A DNA stretch of 64,000 nucleotides from CAWGHZ01 sp963775315 (GTDB lineage Bacteria; Pseudomonadota; Alphaproteobacteria; MPNO01; DASWLB01). Of the stretch, positions 8,380 to 17,034 are shown in pieces; the stretch's first letter is position 1; each line of letters opens with the position of its first letter. Position numbers and translations under genes: made by a program. Below the pieces are notes generated by a model. That model saw only the letters and a program-made list of their open reading frames with translations. It searched no databases and had not been told where the DNA came from. Location of the stretch: contig CAVZIN010000007.1 of NCBI GenBank assembly GCA_963775315.1, forward strand, positions 1,612,001-1,676,000. The letters run 5' to 3'.

Positions 8380-9381
8380 ATGGCCGCGACCCTCAAGCCT
8401 CCGTCGCCGCTCGACCGCCACGTCCTCTTGACGCGGCATCGCTTCGCGCCGATCGAGGCGCTGCCATGGGTTCTCGCCCTCGCCACGCTCTGGCTGTTTC
8501 CGGACTACCTGACGCTGGGCTCGCAGATCCTGATCATGATCCTGTTCGCCCTGTCGCTCGATCTGATCCTCGGCTATGCCGGGATCGTTTCGCTGGGACA
8601 CGCGGCGTTCTTCGGGCTCGGCGCCTACACCGCCGGCATTCTCTCGGCGAAGCTCGGCTGGAACGAGCCGCTGACCGGGCTTGTCGCCGCCGCCGCCGTG
8701 GCGGCGGTCGGGGGCGCGGTGTCGGGCTGGTTCGTCCTGCGCACCCGCGGCCTCACGCTGCTGATGCTGACGCTCGCCACCACCATCATGCTGAAGGAGA
8801 TCGCCAACGAGTGGGGCAGCCTTACGGGCGGCGACAACGGGCTGCAGAACATCTCGATCGACCCCATCCTCGGCCGGTTCGACTTCGACCTCTACGGCCG
8901 GACCGCGTTCCTCTACGCGCTGGCGGTGCTGTTCGTGCTGTTCCTGTTCGCCCGCGCCCTGATCCACTCGCCATTCGGCCAATCGCTCCGCGGCATCCGC
9001 GAGAACCAGCTCCGCATGCCGGCCATCGGCTCGCCGGTGCCGCGGCAGCTTCTCGCGATCTACACCATCTCCGCCGCAATCGCGGGCGTCGCGGGCGCGC
9101 TCCTCGCCCAGACGACCCAGTTCGTCGCCTTGCAGACGCTCAGCTTCGAGCGCTCGGGCGACGTGCTGGTGATCCTGATCCTGGGCGGCACCGGCAGGCT
9201 TTACGGCGCCTTCCTCGGCAGCGTGGTCTACATGGTCCTGCAGGACCAGCTCGCGAAGGAGAGCCCGACCTATTGGCTGTTCGGGCTCGGCTTCGTGTTG
9301 GTCCTCGTGGTGCTGTTCGCGCGCCAGGGGCTGCTCGGACTCTGCACCGACCTGTGGCGCATGGCCTGGCGCAAGCGATGA
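8380..9381 (+). CDS. Liv-type ABC transporter permease (LivM family)
   Basis: Second membrane subunit, 333 residues, with the LivM pattern: a short hydrophilic N-terminus, LGYAGIVSLGHAAFFGLGAY (about 65-84), a region of alternating membrane helices and the ATPase-contact loop HSPFGQSLRGIRENQLR (about 200-216). It should pair with the preceding LivH-like subunit to form the pore. Its stop codon overlaps the start of the ATPase gene as ATGA at 9378, so the two are probably translationally coupled. Confidence 0.9.
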   Translation: MAATLKPPSPLDRHVLLTRHRFAPIEALPWVLALATLWLFPDYLTLGSQILIMILFALSLDLILGYAGIVSLGHAAFFGLGAYTAGILSAKLGWNEPLTGLVAAAAVAAVGGAVSGWFVLRTRGLTLLMLTLATTIMLKEIANEWGSLTGGDNGLQNISIDPILGRFDFDLYGRTAFLYALAVLFVLFLFARALIHSPFGQSLRGIRENQLRMPAIGSPVPRQLLAIYTISAAIAGVAGALLAQTTQFVALQTLSFERSGDVLVILILGGTGRLYGAFLGSVVYMVLQDQLAKESPTYWLFGLGFVLVLVVLFARQGLLGLCTDLWRMAWRKR

Positions 9382-10130
9382 CCGCCGCGCTGGAGACGGT
9401 CGGGCTCTGCAAGTCGTTCGGCGCGCTCGAGGTCGCGCGCAATATCGACTTCACCCTGGCGCCCGGCGCGCGCCACGCGCTGATCGGGCCGAATGGCGCC
9501 GGCAAGACGACCTTCATCAACCTGATCACCGGCGCGCTCGCGGCCTCGCGCGGGCGTGTCCTTCTCAACGGCGAGGACGTGACCCGCCTGGGCCAGGCCG
9601 AGCGGGTGAAGCGCGGCCTCGCCCGCACCTTCCAGATCAACCAGCTGTTCCGCGGCCTCACCGTGCTGGAAAACGTCTGCATGTCGGTGAGCGAGCGGGT
9701 CGGCGCGCGCCGCCAGTTCCTGCGGCCGATGGCCTCGCGCCGCGACGTGGTGGACGAGGCTTGCGGCCTTCTCGAACGGCTGCGCCTCACGGACGTGGCC
9801 GGCACCGAGGTGCGCGAGCTGCCTTACGGCCGCCAGCGCCTGGTCGAGATCGCCATCGCGCTCGGCCTCGCGCCGAAGGTGCTGTTGCTCGACGAGCCGG
9901 CCGCCGGCGTGCCGTCGAGCGAGTCGGGCGTGCTGATCGACGCGATCGAGAGCCTGTCCGAGGACATCGCCATCCTGATTATCGAACACGACATGGACGT
10001 CGTGTTCCGCTTCGCCAAGCGCATCACCGTGCTGGTCGCGGGCGAGGTGCTGTGCGAGGGGCCACCCGCCGAGATCGCCGCCGATCCGCGCGTGCGGGCC
10101 GTCTATCTGGGCGAGGGCACGCATGGCTGA
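9378..10130 (+). CDS. Liv-type ABC transporter ATPase (LivG family)
   Basis: A 250-residue ATPase with Walker A GPNGAGKTT (about 38), Q-loop FQINQLF, Walker B VLLLDEP and the switch histidine in IIEHDMD. The signature is the degenerate LPYGRQR where LSGGQ is usual, as in many LivG proteins. It overlaps the LivM-like gene by four bases and the LivF-like gene by eight, so all four transport genes after the hairpin form one tight unit. Confidence 0.92.
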   Translation: MTAALETVGLCKSFGALEVARNIDFTLAPGARHALIGPNGAGKTTFINLITGALAASRGRVLLNGEDVTRLGQAERVKRGLARTFQINQLFRGLTVLENVCMSVSERVGARRQFLRPMASRRDVVDEACGLLERLRLTDVAGTEVRELPYGRQRLVEIAIALGLAPKVLLLDEPAAGVPSSESGVLIDAIESLSEDIAILIIEHDMDVVFRFAKRITVLVAGEVLCEGPPAEIAADPRVRAVYLGEGTHG

Positions 10131-10848
10131 TCCCGGCGATGCGCTGGCCCTCGAAGGCGTTTCGGCCGGCTATGGCGAGACGGTGGTGATCGAGAATATC
10201 TCGTTCGCCCTGAAGGCCGGCGAAAGCATCAGCGTCATCGGCCGGAACGGCGTCGGCAAGACGACGCTGCTCGCCACCATCATGGGCCATACCCGGCGCC
10301 ACGCGGGACGCATCTCGGTCGCGGGCGTCGACGTTTCGACGCTGCCGATCCACCGCCGCGCCGCCGCCGGGCTCGGCTACGTGCCGCAGGAGCGCGAGAT
10401 CTTTCCGTCGCTCACCGTCCGCGAGAACATCGAGATCGCCGTCCGCCCCGGCCGCTGGACGCTGGACGGGACGTTCGCCCTGTTCCCCTCGCTCGCCGAG
10501 CGCCAGTCCAACATGGGCAGCCAGCTTTCCGGCGGCGAGCAGCAGATGCTCGCCATCGCCCGGGCGCTGGTCGGCAACCCGACGGTCTTGCTGATGGACG
10601 AGCCGACCGAGGGGCTCGCCCCAGTGATCGTCGAGGACCTGGTGCGGGCGATGCACAAGCTGCGCGCCGACGAGGGATTCGCCATCGTTCTGGTCGAGCA
10701 GCACACGCGCATTGCGCTCGACTTCTCGCCGCGCGCGCTCGTGATGGACCGCGGCCGCATCGTCCATGACGGGCCGAGCGCGGCGCTCAAGGCCGACCCG
10801 GCGCTGCTGGATTCGCTGATCGGCGTGGCGGCCGCCGCGGGCTCGTGA
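10123..10848 (+). CDS. Liv-type ABC transporter ATPase (LivF family)
   Basis: A 241-residue ATPase that forms the heterodimeric motor with the LivG-like subunit. It has Walker A GRNGVGKTT, Q-loop VPQEREIFPSLTVREN, an intact LSGGEQQ signature, Walker B VLLMDEPTEGLAP and VEQH. YVPQEREIFPSLTV is characteristic of LivF and separates it from LivG. It is the last gene of the operon and ends 39 bases before the stop of the convergent TauE-like gene. Confidence 0.92.
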   Translation: MADPGDALALEGVSAGYGETVVIENISFALKAGESISVIGRNGVGKTTLLATIMGHTRRHAGRISVAGVDVSTLPIHRRAAAGLGYVPQEREIFPSLTVRENIEIAVRPGRWTLDGTFALFPSLAERQSNMGSQLSGGEQQMLAIARALVGNPTVLLMDEPTEGLAPVIVEDLVRAMHKLRADEGFAIVLVEQHTRIALDFSPRALVMDRGRIVHDGPSAALKADPALLDSLIGVAAAAGS

Positions 10849-10887
10849 CACGGCCGGCGGACGATAGCGGTCCACGCCTTCGAACGC

Positions 10888-11646
10888 CTACCCCGCGAGG
10901 CCCTGCCAGATCAGGCGCAGCTCGAGGACGGTCAGCCCCACCAGGATGACGCGGTCGAACGTGTCCCGCGCGATGACGCGGCCCAGCCGGACGCCGAGCG
11001 GCACGCCGATCATCGTCGGCACGACGGCGATGGCACTTTCCAGCACCCGCTCGCCCGTCAGCAGCCCGAAGCTCGCCATCGAGACCATCTGCACGACCGA
11101 AAAGGTGGCGAACACCGCGCACACCGAAAACACGTAGGCCGAGGGCTCGAAGCGCAGCGCGTGAAACCAGGTCCCGACCACCTGGCCCGAGGCGCCGGTC
11201 GCGCCCTGAGAGCAGCCGGCGAGGAAGCCGATCACCGGCGCGAGCGGGCGGGCGACCTTCGGGCCGACCCGGAAGTCGGGATGGGTGAGACGGGTCAGGA
11301 GGTAGAGCCCGACCCAGCCGGCCAGCACCAGCGCCAGAACCTCCGGGCTCAGCGCCTTCAGCACCCAGGTGCCACCGACCGCCCCGACGACGCCCGCGGC
11401 GAGGAAAGGTCCCACGCCGCGCGCCTCGCCGGCCTTCCGCCGGTGCTCCCACATCAGCGCCACGTTCGACACGAAGCCCGGCAGCACCATGATCACCACG
11501 GCCCGCTCGACGCCGAGGAAGCTCGCCAGCACCGGCACGGCGACGAGCGGCAGGCCGAACCCCGTCACCCCCTTGGCGAGCCCGCCCGCCAGGATCGCGA
11601 AGAAGATGATCGCGATCGATTGGATCGAGACGGGGCCGATTGTCAC
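10888..11646 (-). CDS. TauE/SafE-family permease
   Basis: A 252-residue inner-membrane protein with about eight hydrophobic helices and the two-fold internal repeat of the TauE/SafE family. The markers are GGLAKGVTGFGLPLVAVPVL near the N-terminus and GFLAGCSQGATGASG near the middle. Members export sulfite, sulfoacetate or other small organosulfur or carboxylate anions. It starts with GTG at 11646, three bases after the M24-fold gene stops, so the two are probably co-transcribed and may handle a common compound. The direction of transport and the substrate are inference from the family. Confidence 0.82.
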   Translation of the reverse strand: MTIGPVSIQSIAIIFFAILAGGLAKGVTGFGLPLVAVPVLASFLGVERAVVIMVLPGFVSNVALMWEHRRKAGEARGVGPFLAAGVVGAVGGTWVLKALSPEVLALVLAGWVGLYLLTRLTHPDFRVGPKVARPLAPVIGFLAGCSQGATGASGQVVGTWFHALRFEPSAYVFSVCAVFATFSVVQMVSMASFGLLTGERVLESAIAVVPTMIGVPLGVRLGRVIARDTFDRVILVGLTVLELRLIWQGLAG

Positions 11647-11649
11647 CCC

Positions 11650-12855
11650 CTACCGCCCCACCACGAACGGGCCGCGCGGCGCGGTGTGGATCGATCGCGC
11701 GCCCTCGTCGGTGACCAGCACGCACTCGCCCATCTGGATGCCGGCCCGGGCGTCCTTGGTGACGACATTGGGCTGCACCACCATCATCATCCCGGCCTCG
11801 ATGCGCATGTCGGGGACCGGCTCGTTCTGCCGGCTGGGCGAGCCGACGATGGGCGGGAGGTACCCGCCGCCCGAGCCATGCACCAGGTCGTCGTAGGTGG
11901 TGAAGCCGGCGTCCTCGATCGGCTGCGCCGCCTTGACGATCTCAGAAGCGTGCGCGCCGGGCTTCAGCACCTTGAGAATCGAATCGAACGCGGCATCGGC
12001 GGCGGCGTGCAGGTCGCGGAACAGCGGGTTCAGTTCGCCGCCCACCGAGAAGGTGCGGAGCACCTGGCCGCCGTAATCCCAGAAGCTCGCCGTGATCTCG
12101 GTCGAGATGACGTCGCCCGCCGCCACCTTGCGGGTCGAGGGATATTGGCGCGGCACGCCGTATTCCGGCGCATCCATCGGGTTGACGGCGAAGAAGTGGA
12201 TGACGTTCACCCCGCCCCACTTGTGATAGGCGTGCTCGGTGATGTCGCCGAGGTCGCGCTCGGTGAGGCCGGGCTTGATCCCCTTCACCAGCGCATCGAT
12301 GGAAAGATCCGAGAGGCGGGCGCCGATGCGGTGCCAGTCGAGCTCCTCCGCCGACTTGATCATGCGCAGGCGGAAATAGGCCCTGTTCATGTCGACGATG
12401 TCGCCGAACTTGTCGGTGAGCTGGCGGTAGGCGGCGAAGGACAGCCCGCCCGCAAGCCCGACGCGGCCAAGCTTCGCGCCGCGCCGCTCGAGCTCGGAGA
12501 TGGCGGTACGGATCGTCGAGGCCCCGCCCCAGGCGACATCGGTCTCGGCGGCGAGCTTGGTCGCGAGCGGCAGGTGGTTGAAGTACTGGACGAACAGCGC
12601 GTCCTTCTCGTGCGGCGTGTGGACGAGCTGCGCCTCGGTCGTCGACAGCCATTGCGAGAGCCAGGTCACCGGCCCGCCGCGGAAACCAGATCCGAATGCC
12701 AGCAGGTGGTCCACCCCGGCGGCCCCCATGGCCTCGGCCATAGCGAGCCGGCGGCGGGTCATCTCGTTCGCCGAGAAGCGCGGGTACTCGGCCTCCACGA
12801 GGTCGATCAGCCGCTGGTCGAGCTTCAACGCGCGCTTCGCCGGTGATGACGCCAT
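11650..12855 (-). CDS. M24 pita-bread-fold protein with altered metal ligands
   Basis: A 401-residue protein with a creatinase/prolidase N-terminal domain and a C-terminal pita-bread domain. I use the ATG at 12855 because GGAGGGGAAG, which contains the upstream ATG at 12867, is its ribosome site. Ungapped comparison with the usual metal region (D, ten residues, D before RTF) gives E and Q in TEITASFWDYGGQVLRTF. The histidine survives in LVHGSGGGYLPP, but the glutamate of the EPG motif is Q in VVQPN, and the last ligand region reads MGECVLVTDEG. It is therefore unlikely to be an ordinary dinuclear-metal aminopeptidase. A metal-free creatinase-type hydrolase is a better guess. It is the first gene of a pair with the TauE-like permease. 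Confidence 0.8.
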   Translation of the reverse strand: MASSPAKRALKLDQRLIDLVEAEYPRFSANEMTRRRLAMAEAMGAAGVDHLLAFGSGFRGGPVTWLSQWLSTTEAQLVHTPHEKDALFVQYFNHLPLATKLAAETDVAWGGASTIRTAISELERRGAKLGRVGLAGGLSFAAYRQLTDKFGDIVDMNRAYFRLRMIKSAEELDWHRIGARLSDLSIDALVKGIKPGLTERDLGDITEHAYHKWGGVNVIHFFAVNPMDAPEYGVPRQYPSTRKVAAGDVISTEITASFWDYGGQVLRTFSVGGELNPLFRDLHAAADAAFDSILKVLKPGAHASEIVKAAQPIEDAGFTTYDDLVHGSGGGYLPPIVGSPSRQNEPVPDMRIEAGMMMVVQPNVVTKDARAGIQMGECVLVTDEGARSIHTAPRGPFVVGR

Positions 12856-13017
12856 CTTCCCCTCCATTGTGGTCGCGCGATGAACGCATGATCCGCGACG
12901 CTTTTCAATCCGGCTTGCTCCCTTTCCCGGCGGGGTGAATTATGATAGCGAAGGGCTGGTTCCCACCGAGCGGAGCGTGCCGCGCGCGCGGCGCCCGCCG
13001 CCGAACGATACGAAACC

Positions 13018-13899
13018 GTGGCCTCCGAACCCGCAGGCGCCGCCTCACCGCCCTCTGCCGCCGATCCCGAAGCCCTGGCCCATGTCGGGAGCGTGACCCG
13101 CGCGTCGGGCTCATCGTTCCTCGCCGCCATGCGGCTCCTGGCCAAGCCGCGGCGTGAGGCGATGTACGCCATCTACGCATTCTGCCGCGAGGTGGACGAC
13201 GTCGCCGACGAGCCGGCGCCGCTCGCCGACAAGAAGGTCCGCCTCGGCGAATGGCGCGAGGAGATCCGCCGGCTCTACGACGGCGCGCCTCGCCACCCGA
13301 CCTGCCGGGCCCTCGCCCCCGCCGTCGCCGCCTACGACCTCGCCCGCGAGGACTTCCTCGCCATCATCGAGGGGATGGAGATGGACGTCGAGGAGCGGAT
13401 GCGCGCGCCGACCCTGGTGACACTGGAAGCCTATTGCGACCGGGTGGCGGGCGCGGTCGGGCTGCTGTCAATTCGGGTGTTCGGCGCGAATCGCCCGGGC
13501 GATCGCGATTTTGCGGTGGTCCTCGGCCGCGCCCTGCAATGCACCAACATCCTGCGCGACCTCGGCGAAGACGCCGCGCTCGGCCGCCTATATCTGCCGC
13601 GCGAGATGTTGCACGCTGCCGGAATCCGGGCGACCGAGCCCGACGCCGTTCTCGCCGACCCCGCCCTGCCCCAGGCCTGCGCCGCCTTCGCGGAATATGC
13701 CGAGGCAAGGTTTCAACAAGCCAATCAGATACTTGAGGGTCGATCTTCAGGTCCCTTGCGACCGGCGGTCATGATGATGCAAGTCTATCGCCGCCTGCTC
13801 GCCCGCATGCGGCGCAGCGGGTGGCGCGATCCGCGGCACAGGGTCGCGCTGAGCAAACCCGAAAAGCTGTGGATCGCTTTCCGCTACGGCTTCCTGTAA
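13018..13899 (+). CDS. hpnD: Presqualene diphosphate synthase HpnD
   Basis: This 293-residue enzyme belongs to the squalene/phytoene synthase family and should join two farnesyl diphosphates to presqualene diphosphate, the first committed step to hopanoids. Both magnesium-binding aspartate-rich motifs are present: REVDDVADE (about 58-66) and NILRDLGEDAALGRLYLP (177-194). The start is the GTG at 13018; no strong ribosome site is visible. A TATGAT box at 12941-12946 could be its -10 element, but its -35 is unclear. Unlike the usual hpnC-hpnD-hpnE order, the next gene is shc, and hpnC lies near 24.8 kb. HpnD is distinguished from HpnC at 24776 by the LRDxxED form of the second motif. Confidence 0.9.
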   Translation: MASEPAGAASPPSAADPEALAHVGSVTRASGSSFLAAMRLLAKPRREAMYAIYAFCREVDDVADEPAPLADKKVRLGEWREEIRRLYDGAPRHPTCRALAPAVAAYDLAREDFLAIIEGMEMDVEERMRAPTLVTLEAYCDRVAGAVGLLSIRVFGANRPGDRDFAVVLGRALQCTNILRDLGEDAALGRLYLPREMLHAAGIRATEPDAVLADPALPQACAAFAEYAEARFQQANQILEGRSSGPLRPAVMMMQVYRRLLARMRRSGWRDPRHRVALSKPEKLWIAFRYGFL

Positions 13900-14104
13900 A
13901 AACCGCCAATCCTGCCTTGCAGCGGCTGGGGTGGACCGGCCGCGGCCCCTACTCCATATTGAAACAACCGCGGCGGGTTGCCGGCTTTGGGAAACCAGAG
14001 CGGAACGAAACGAAACCGGCGACGTTTGGCGTACCAATGTGCAGGACGCTTCCGGAACATGCCCGCCCGGACGGGTCAGATCGCGCGCGAGTGGGGGTTG
14101 CAGC

Positions 14105-16090
14105 GTGACGAACGGTTGGAAGGAAGCGCGGCTCGATCGCGACGCCACGCCCGGCGCCGTGACGGCCGGGCTGGCGCCACAATCGCGCGCGATGGAAGCG
14201 ACGGCCCGCGTGGTCGGCGCGGCGCGCGACGCGCTGGTGGCGCGCCAGGCCGAGGACGGCCATTGGATTTTCCCGCTCGAGGCCGACGCTACCATCCCGG
14301 CAGAATATATTCTCCTTGAGCATTTCCTCGACGAGATCGACGACGACATCGAGCGCCGCCTGGCCAACTACCTGCGCCGCACCCAGGGCCCCGACGGCGG
14401 ATGGCCGCTGTTCCACGCCGGCGACATGGACCCGAGCGCGACGGTGAAGGCCTATTTCGCGCTCAAGATGGTCGGGGACGATCCCGACTCGCCGCACATG
14501 CGCCGCGCGCGCGAAGCGTTGAAGGCGCGCGGCGGGGCCGAGACAGCCAACGTGTTCACCCGCTTCACCCTGGCCCTGTTCGGCCAGGTGCCGTGGCGCT
14601 CTGTCCCGACCATGCCGGTCGAGCTGATGCATCTGCCGCGCTGGTTCCCGTTTCACATCACCAAGGTGTCGTACTGGTCGCGGACGGTAATGGTGCCGCT
14701 TGTCGCGCTTGCCGCTCTCAAGCCCTGCGCCCGGAACCCGCGCGGCGCGTCGATCGCCGAGCTGTTCTGCCAGGACCCGTTCACCAAGCACGACTGGCTG
14801 AAGAATCCGACCGGGTCCACCTGGGGCGCGGCGCTGATCCAGCTCGACTGCGTGCTGCGCCGGGTCGAACCGCTCCTGCCGCTGCCGGCGCGCCGGCGCG
14901 CCATCGACAAGGCGCTCGCCTTCTGCCGCGAACGGCTGAACGGCGAGGACGGGCTCGGCGGCATCTTCCCGGCGATGGCCAACCTCGCGATGCTGCTCGA
15001 TACGCTCGGCGTGTCGCGCAACGACGCGACCTTCTCGATCGTCCGCCGCTCCATCCGGAAGCTGATCCTGGTCAATAACGGCGAGGCGATGTGCCAACCC
15101 TGCCTGTCGCCGATCTGGGACACGGCACTGGGCCTGCTCGCCCTGATCGAGGCGGGCGAAACCGGCCCGGTCGTCGACGAGGCTGCGCGCTGGCTGGTCG
15201 GGCGTCAGGTCACCGACGTCAAGGGCGACTGGGCGGTCGAGCGGCCGGACGTGGCACCGGGCGGCTGGCCGTTCCAGTACCGCAACGACTACTATCCGGA
15301 CGCCGACGATTCCGCCGCCGTACTGATGGCGCTCAACCGGTCGGGCGTGCCCGAGGCCGAGGCCGCCATCCGGACCGGCATCGAGTGGATCCTCGGCATG
15401 CAGTCGGAGAACGGCGGCTGGGGCGCGTTCGACGCCGACAACACCCATTACGGGCTGAACAACATTCCGTTCGCCGATCATGGCGCCCTGCTCGACCCGC
15501 CGACCTCGGACGTCACGGCGCGCTGCGTCGGCATGCTGATCGAGTGCGGCTTCGAGTGCGACCACCCGGCCGTCGCGCGCGGGCTCGAGTTCCTGTACCG
15601 CGAGCAGGAGCGCGACGGCTCATGGTACGGCCGCTGGGGCACCAACTACATCTACGGCACCTGGTCGGTCCTCTCGGCGCTGAACGCGGCCGGTGAGCCG
15701 CACGATTCCCCACGCATGCGTGCCGCCGTCGCCTGGCTCAAGGATCGCCAGCGCGAGGATGGCGGTTGGGGCGAGGATTGCGGCACCTACTGGGAAGAGC
15801 GGCGCTACGAGGCAAAGGAATCCACCCCGTCTCAGACCGCCTGGGCTCTCCTCGGGCTGATGGCGGCGGGCGAGGTGAACAGCGAGGCGGTGGCGCGCGG
15901 GATCGAGTATCTCAAGGCCGCGCGCGACGCCGACGGGTCCTGGTCCGAGGAGATGTACAACGCCGTCGGCTTTCCGCGCGTGTTCTACCTCAAGTACCAC
16001 GGCTACGCGGCCTACTTCCCGCTCTGGGCACTGGCGCGCTACCAGAACCTGCGCGAGTCCGGCCGCACCCGCGTGACGCTGGGGATTTGA
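14105..16090 (+). CDS. shc: Squalene-hopene cyclase
   Basis: A 661-residue class II triterpene cyclase that folds squalene into hopene at the membrane. The protonating DxDD motif is DADD (about 399-402, in YYPDADDSAA). QW repeats include QAEDGHW (48), QGPDGGW (94), a QSENGGWGAFD unit (about 430), an EQERDGSW unit and QREDGGWGED. I start at the GTG at 14105, which gives the usual family length; the frame stays open upstream but holds no conserved sequence. The 205-base spacer after hpnD is where hpnE often sits, and I see no remnant of it. The spacer may carry a separate promoter. Confidence 0.95.
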   Translation: MTNGWKEARLDRDATPGAVTAGLAPQSRAMEATARVVGAARDALVARQAEDGHWIFPLEADATIPAEYILLEHFLDEIDDDIERRLANYLRRTQGPDGGWPLFHAGDMDPSATVKAYFALKMVGDDPDSPHMRRAREALKARGGAETANVFTRFTLALFGQVPWRSVPTMPVELMHLPRWFPFHITKVSYWSRTVMVPLVALAALKPCARNPRGASIAELFCQDPFTKHDWLKNPTGSTWGAALIQLDCVLRRVEPLLPLPARRRAIDKALAFCRERLNGEDGLGGIFPAMANLAMLLDTLGVSRNDATFSIVRRSIRKLILVNNGEAMCQPCLSPIWDTALGLLALIEAGETGPVVDEAARWLVGRQVTDVKGDWAVERPDVAPGGWPFQYRNDYYPDADDSAAVLMALNRSGVPEAEAAIRTGIEWILGMQSENGGWGAFDADNTHYGLNNIPFADHGALLDPPTSDVTARCVGMLIECGFECDHPAVARGLEFLYREQERDGSWYGRWGTNYIYGTWSVLSALNAAGEPHDSPRMRAAVAWLKDRQREDGGWGEDCGTYWEERRYEAKESTPSQTAWALLGLMAAGEVNSEAVARGIEYLKAARDADGSWSEEMYNAVGFPRVFYLKYHGYAAYFPLWALARYQNLRESGRTRVTLGI

Positions 16091-16122
16091 CCGGGTTCCG
16101 CCCCCCCGCATTGCTTTCGACG

Positions 16123-16143
16123 CGAAGCCTTCCGGCGGCTTCG
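16123..16143 (+). other. Short hairpin between shc and hpnG
   Basis: CGAAGCC and GGCTTCG form a seven-base stem around a seven-base loop in the 106-base spacer, with C-rich sequence after it. It may be a pause or RNA-processing site. No U-run follows, so it is not a classical terminator. Confidence 0.35.
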
Positions 16144-16196
16144 CCCCGCCCCCCTGACGCCACCGCACAAGACTCTCGTCGCCCGGCGGCAGTCCC

Positions 16197-16886
16197 ATGA
16201 CCCTCATCGGGATCGTCACCGGCCTCCCCAACGAGGCGGCGCTGCTGCCCGACGACGACTCGCTGATCGTCGTCTGCGACGGACCCGGGCCAGACCGCGC
16301 CCGGCGCGCGGCCGAGCGCGCGGTGGCGGACGGGGCCGAGGCGCTGCTGAGCTTCGGGCTCGCCGGCGGGCTCGACCCGGCGCTGCCCCCCGGCCACCTG
16401 GTGGTCGCGAACGCGGTGATCGGGGAAGACGGCACGCGGGCGGCCACCGACGACGCCTGGCGCGACCGGCTGGTCGCCGAGATCGGACCGGAGGGGGTCA
16501 GCGTCGCCGCCCTCGCCGCCGCCGCGGGTCCCGTGGTGAGCGTCGCGGAGAAGCGCCGCCTCGCGGCCGCGACGGGTGCGGTCGCGGTCGACATGGAAAG
16601 CCTTCCGGTCGCCGCCGTGGCCCGCGCCGCGGGTATTCCGTTCCTCGCCGTCCGGGCGGTCGCGGACCCGGCCGGACGCGCGATTCCGCCGAGTGCGCTC
16701 GCCGGGCTGCGGCCCGACGGTTCGACCGACGTACCGGCGATTGTGCGCGCGCTCGCGGCGCGGCCGAAGGAGGTGGTGGGGATCGTGCGTCTGGCCGGCG
16801 ATTATCGTCGCGCCGAACATCGTCTTCGCAACGTCGCGCGCGCCCTGCTGAACGGCGCCGGCGCCGGAGGGGACCCCGCCGACTAA
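16197..16886 (+). CDS. hpnG: Hopanoid-associated phosphorylase HpnG
   Basis: A 229-residue member of the nucleoside phosphorylase fold. HpnG acts after HpnH and removes adenine from adenosylhopane to give ribosylhopane, leading to bacteriohopanetetrol-type lipids. Visible features are the N-terminal IGIVTGLPNEA, LLSFGLAGGLDPALPPG (about 50-66), the VDMESLPVAAVA segment (about 130) typical of the purine nucleoside phosphorylase active site, and a late AGDYRRAEHRLR helix. It follows shc with a 106-base spacer and faces hpnH across a repeat-bearing spacer of 148 bases, a divergence from the usual shc-hpnG-hpnH order on one strand. Confidence 0.9.
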   Translation: MTLIGIVTGLPNEAALLPDDDSLIVVCDGPGPDRARRAAERAVADGAEALLSFGLAGGLDPALPPGHLVVANAVIGEDGTRAATDDAWRDRLVAEIGPEGVSVAALAAAAGPVVSVAEKRRLAAATGAVAVDMESLPVAAVARAAGIPFLAVRAVADPAGRAIPPSALAGLRPDGSTDVPAIVRALAARPKEVVGIVRLAGDYRRAEHRLRNVARALLNGAGAGGDPAD

Positions 16887-16926
16887 CCCGGTTGCTGTCA
16901 CGTTCAATCGCCCCGCGACGGCCCCG

Positions 16927-16995
16927 CCCTTCGACAGGCTCAGGGTGTGGCCGAAAAGAATGCCCTCATCCAGAGCCTGTCAAAGAATGAGGGCT
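16927..16995. repeat. REP-like palindromic element between hpnG and hpnH
   Basis: CTTCGACAGGCTCAGGG at the left and CCAGAGCCTGTCAAAGAATG at the right belong to the same repeat family as 60811-60882 and 59291-59330. GCCCTCAT and ATGAGGGC form a further stem inside it. It sits between two convergent genes and could act as a bidirectional terminator or transcript-stability hairpin. Confidence 0.6.
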
Positions 16996-17034
16996 TCACT
17001 TGCGGGAAATGGGCTTTAGCCCGGAGGCTGCTTG

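Noticed and set aside
11650..12855. Identity as DMSP lyase DddP, which also has the M24 fold
   Set aside because: The metal ligands that DddP needs are not kept and the surrounding sequence does not resemble it, so a family-level call is safer.
12941..12946. TATGAT box as promoter of hpnD
   Set aside because: The best upstream hexamer is 20 bases away, too far for a good sigma-70 site. It is noted under hpnD but not listed.
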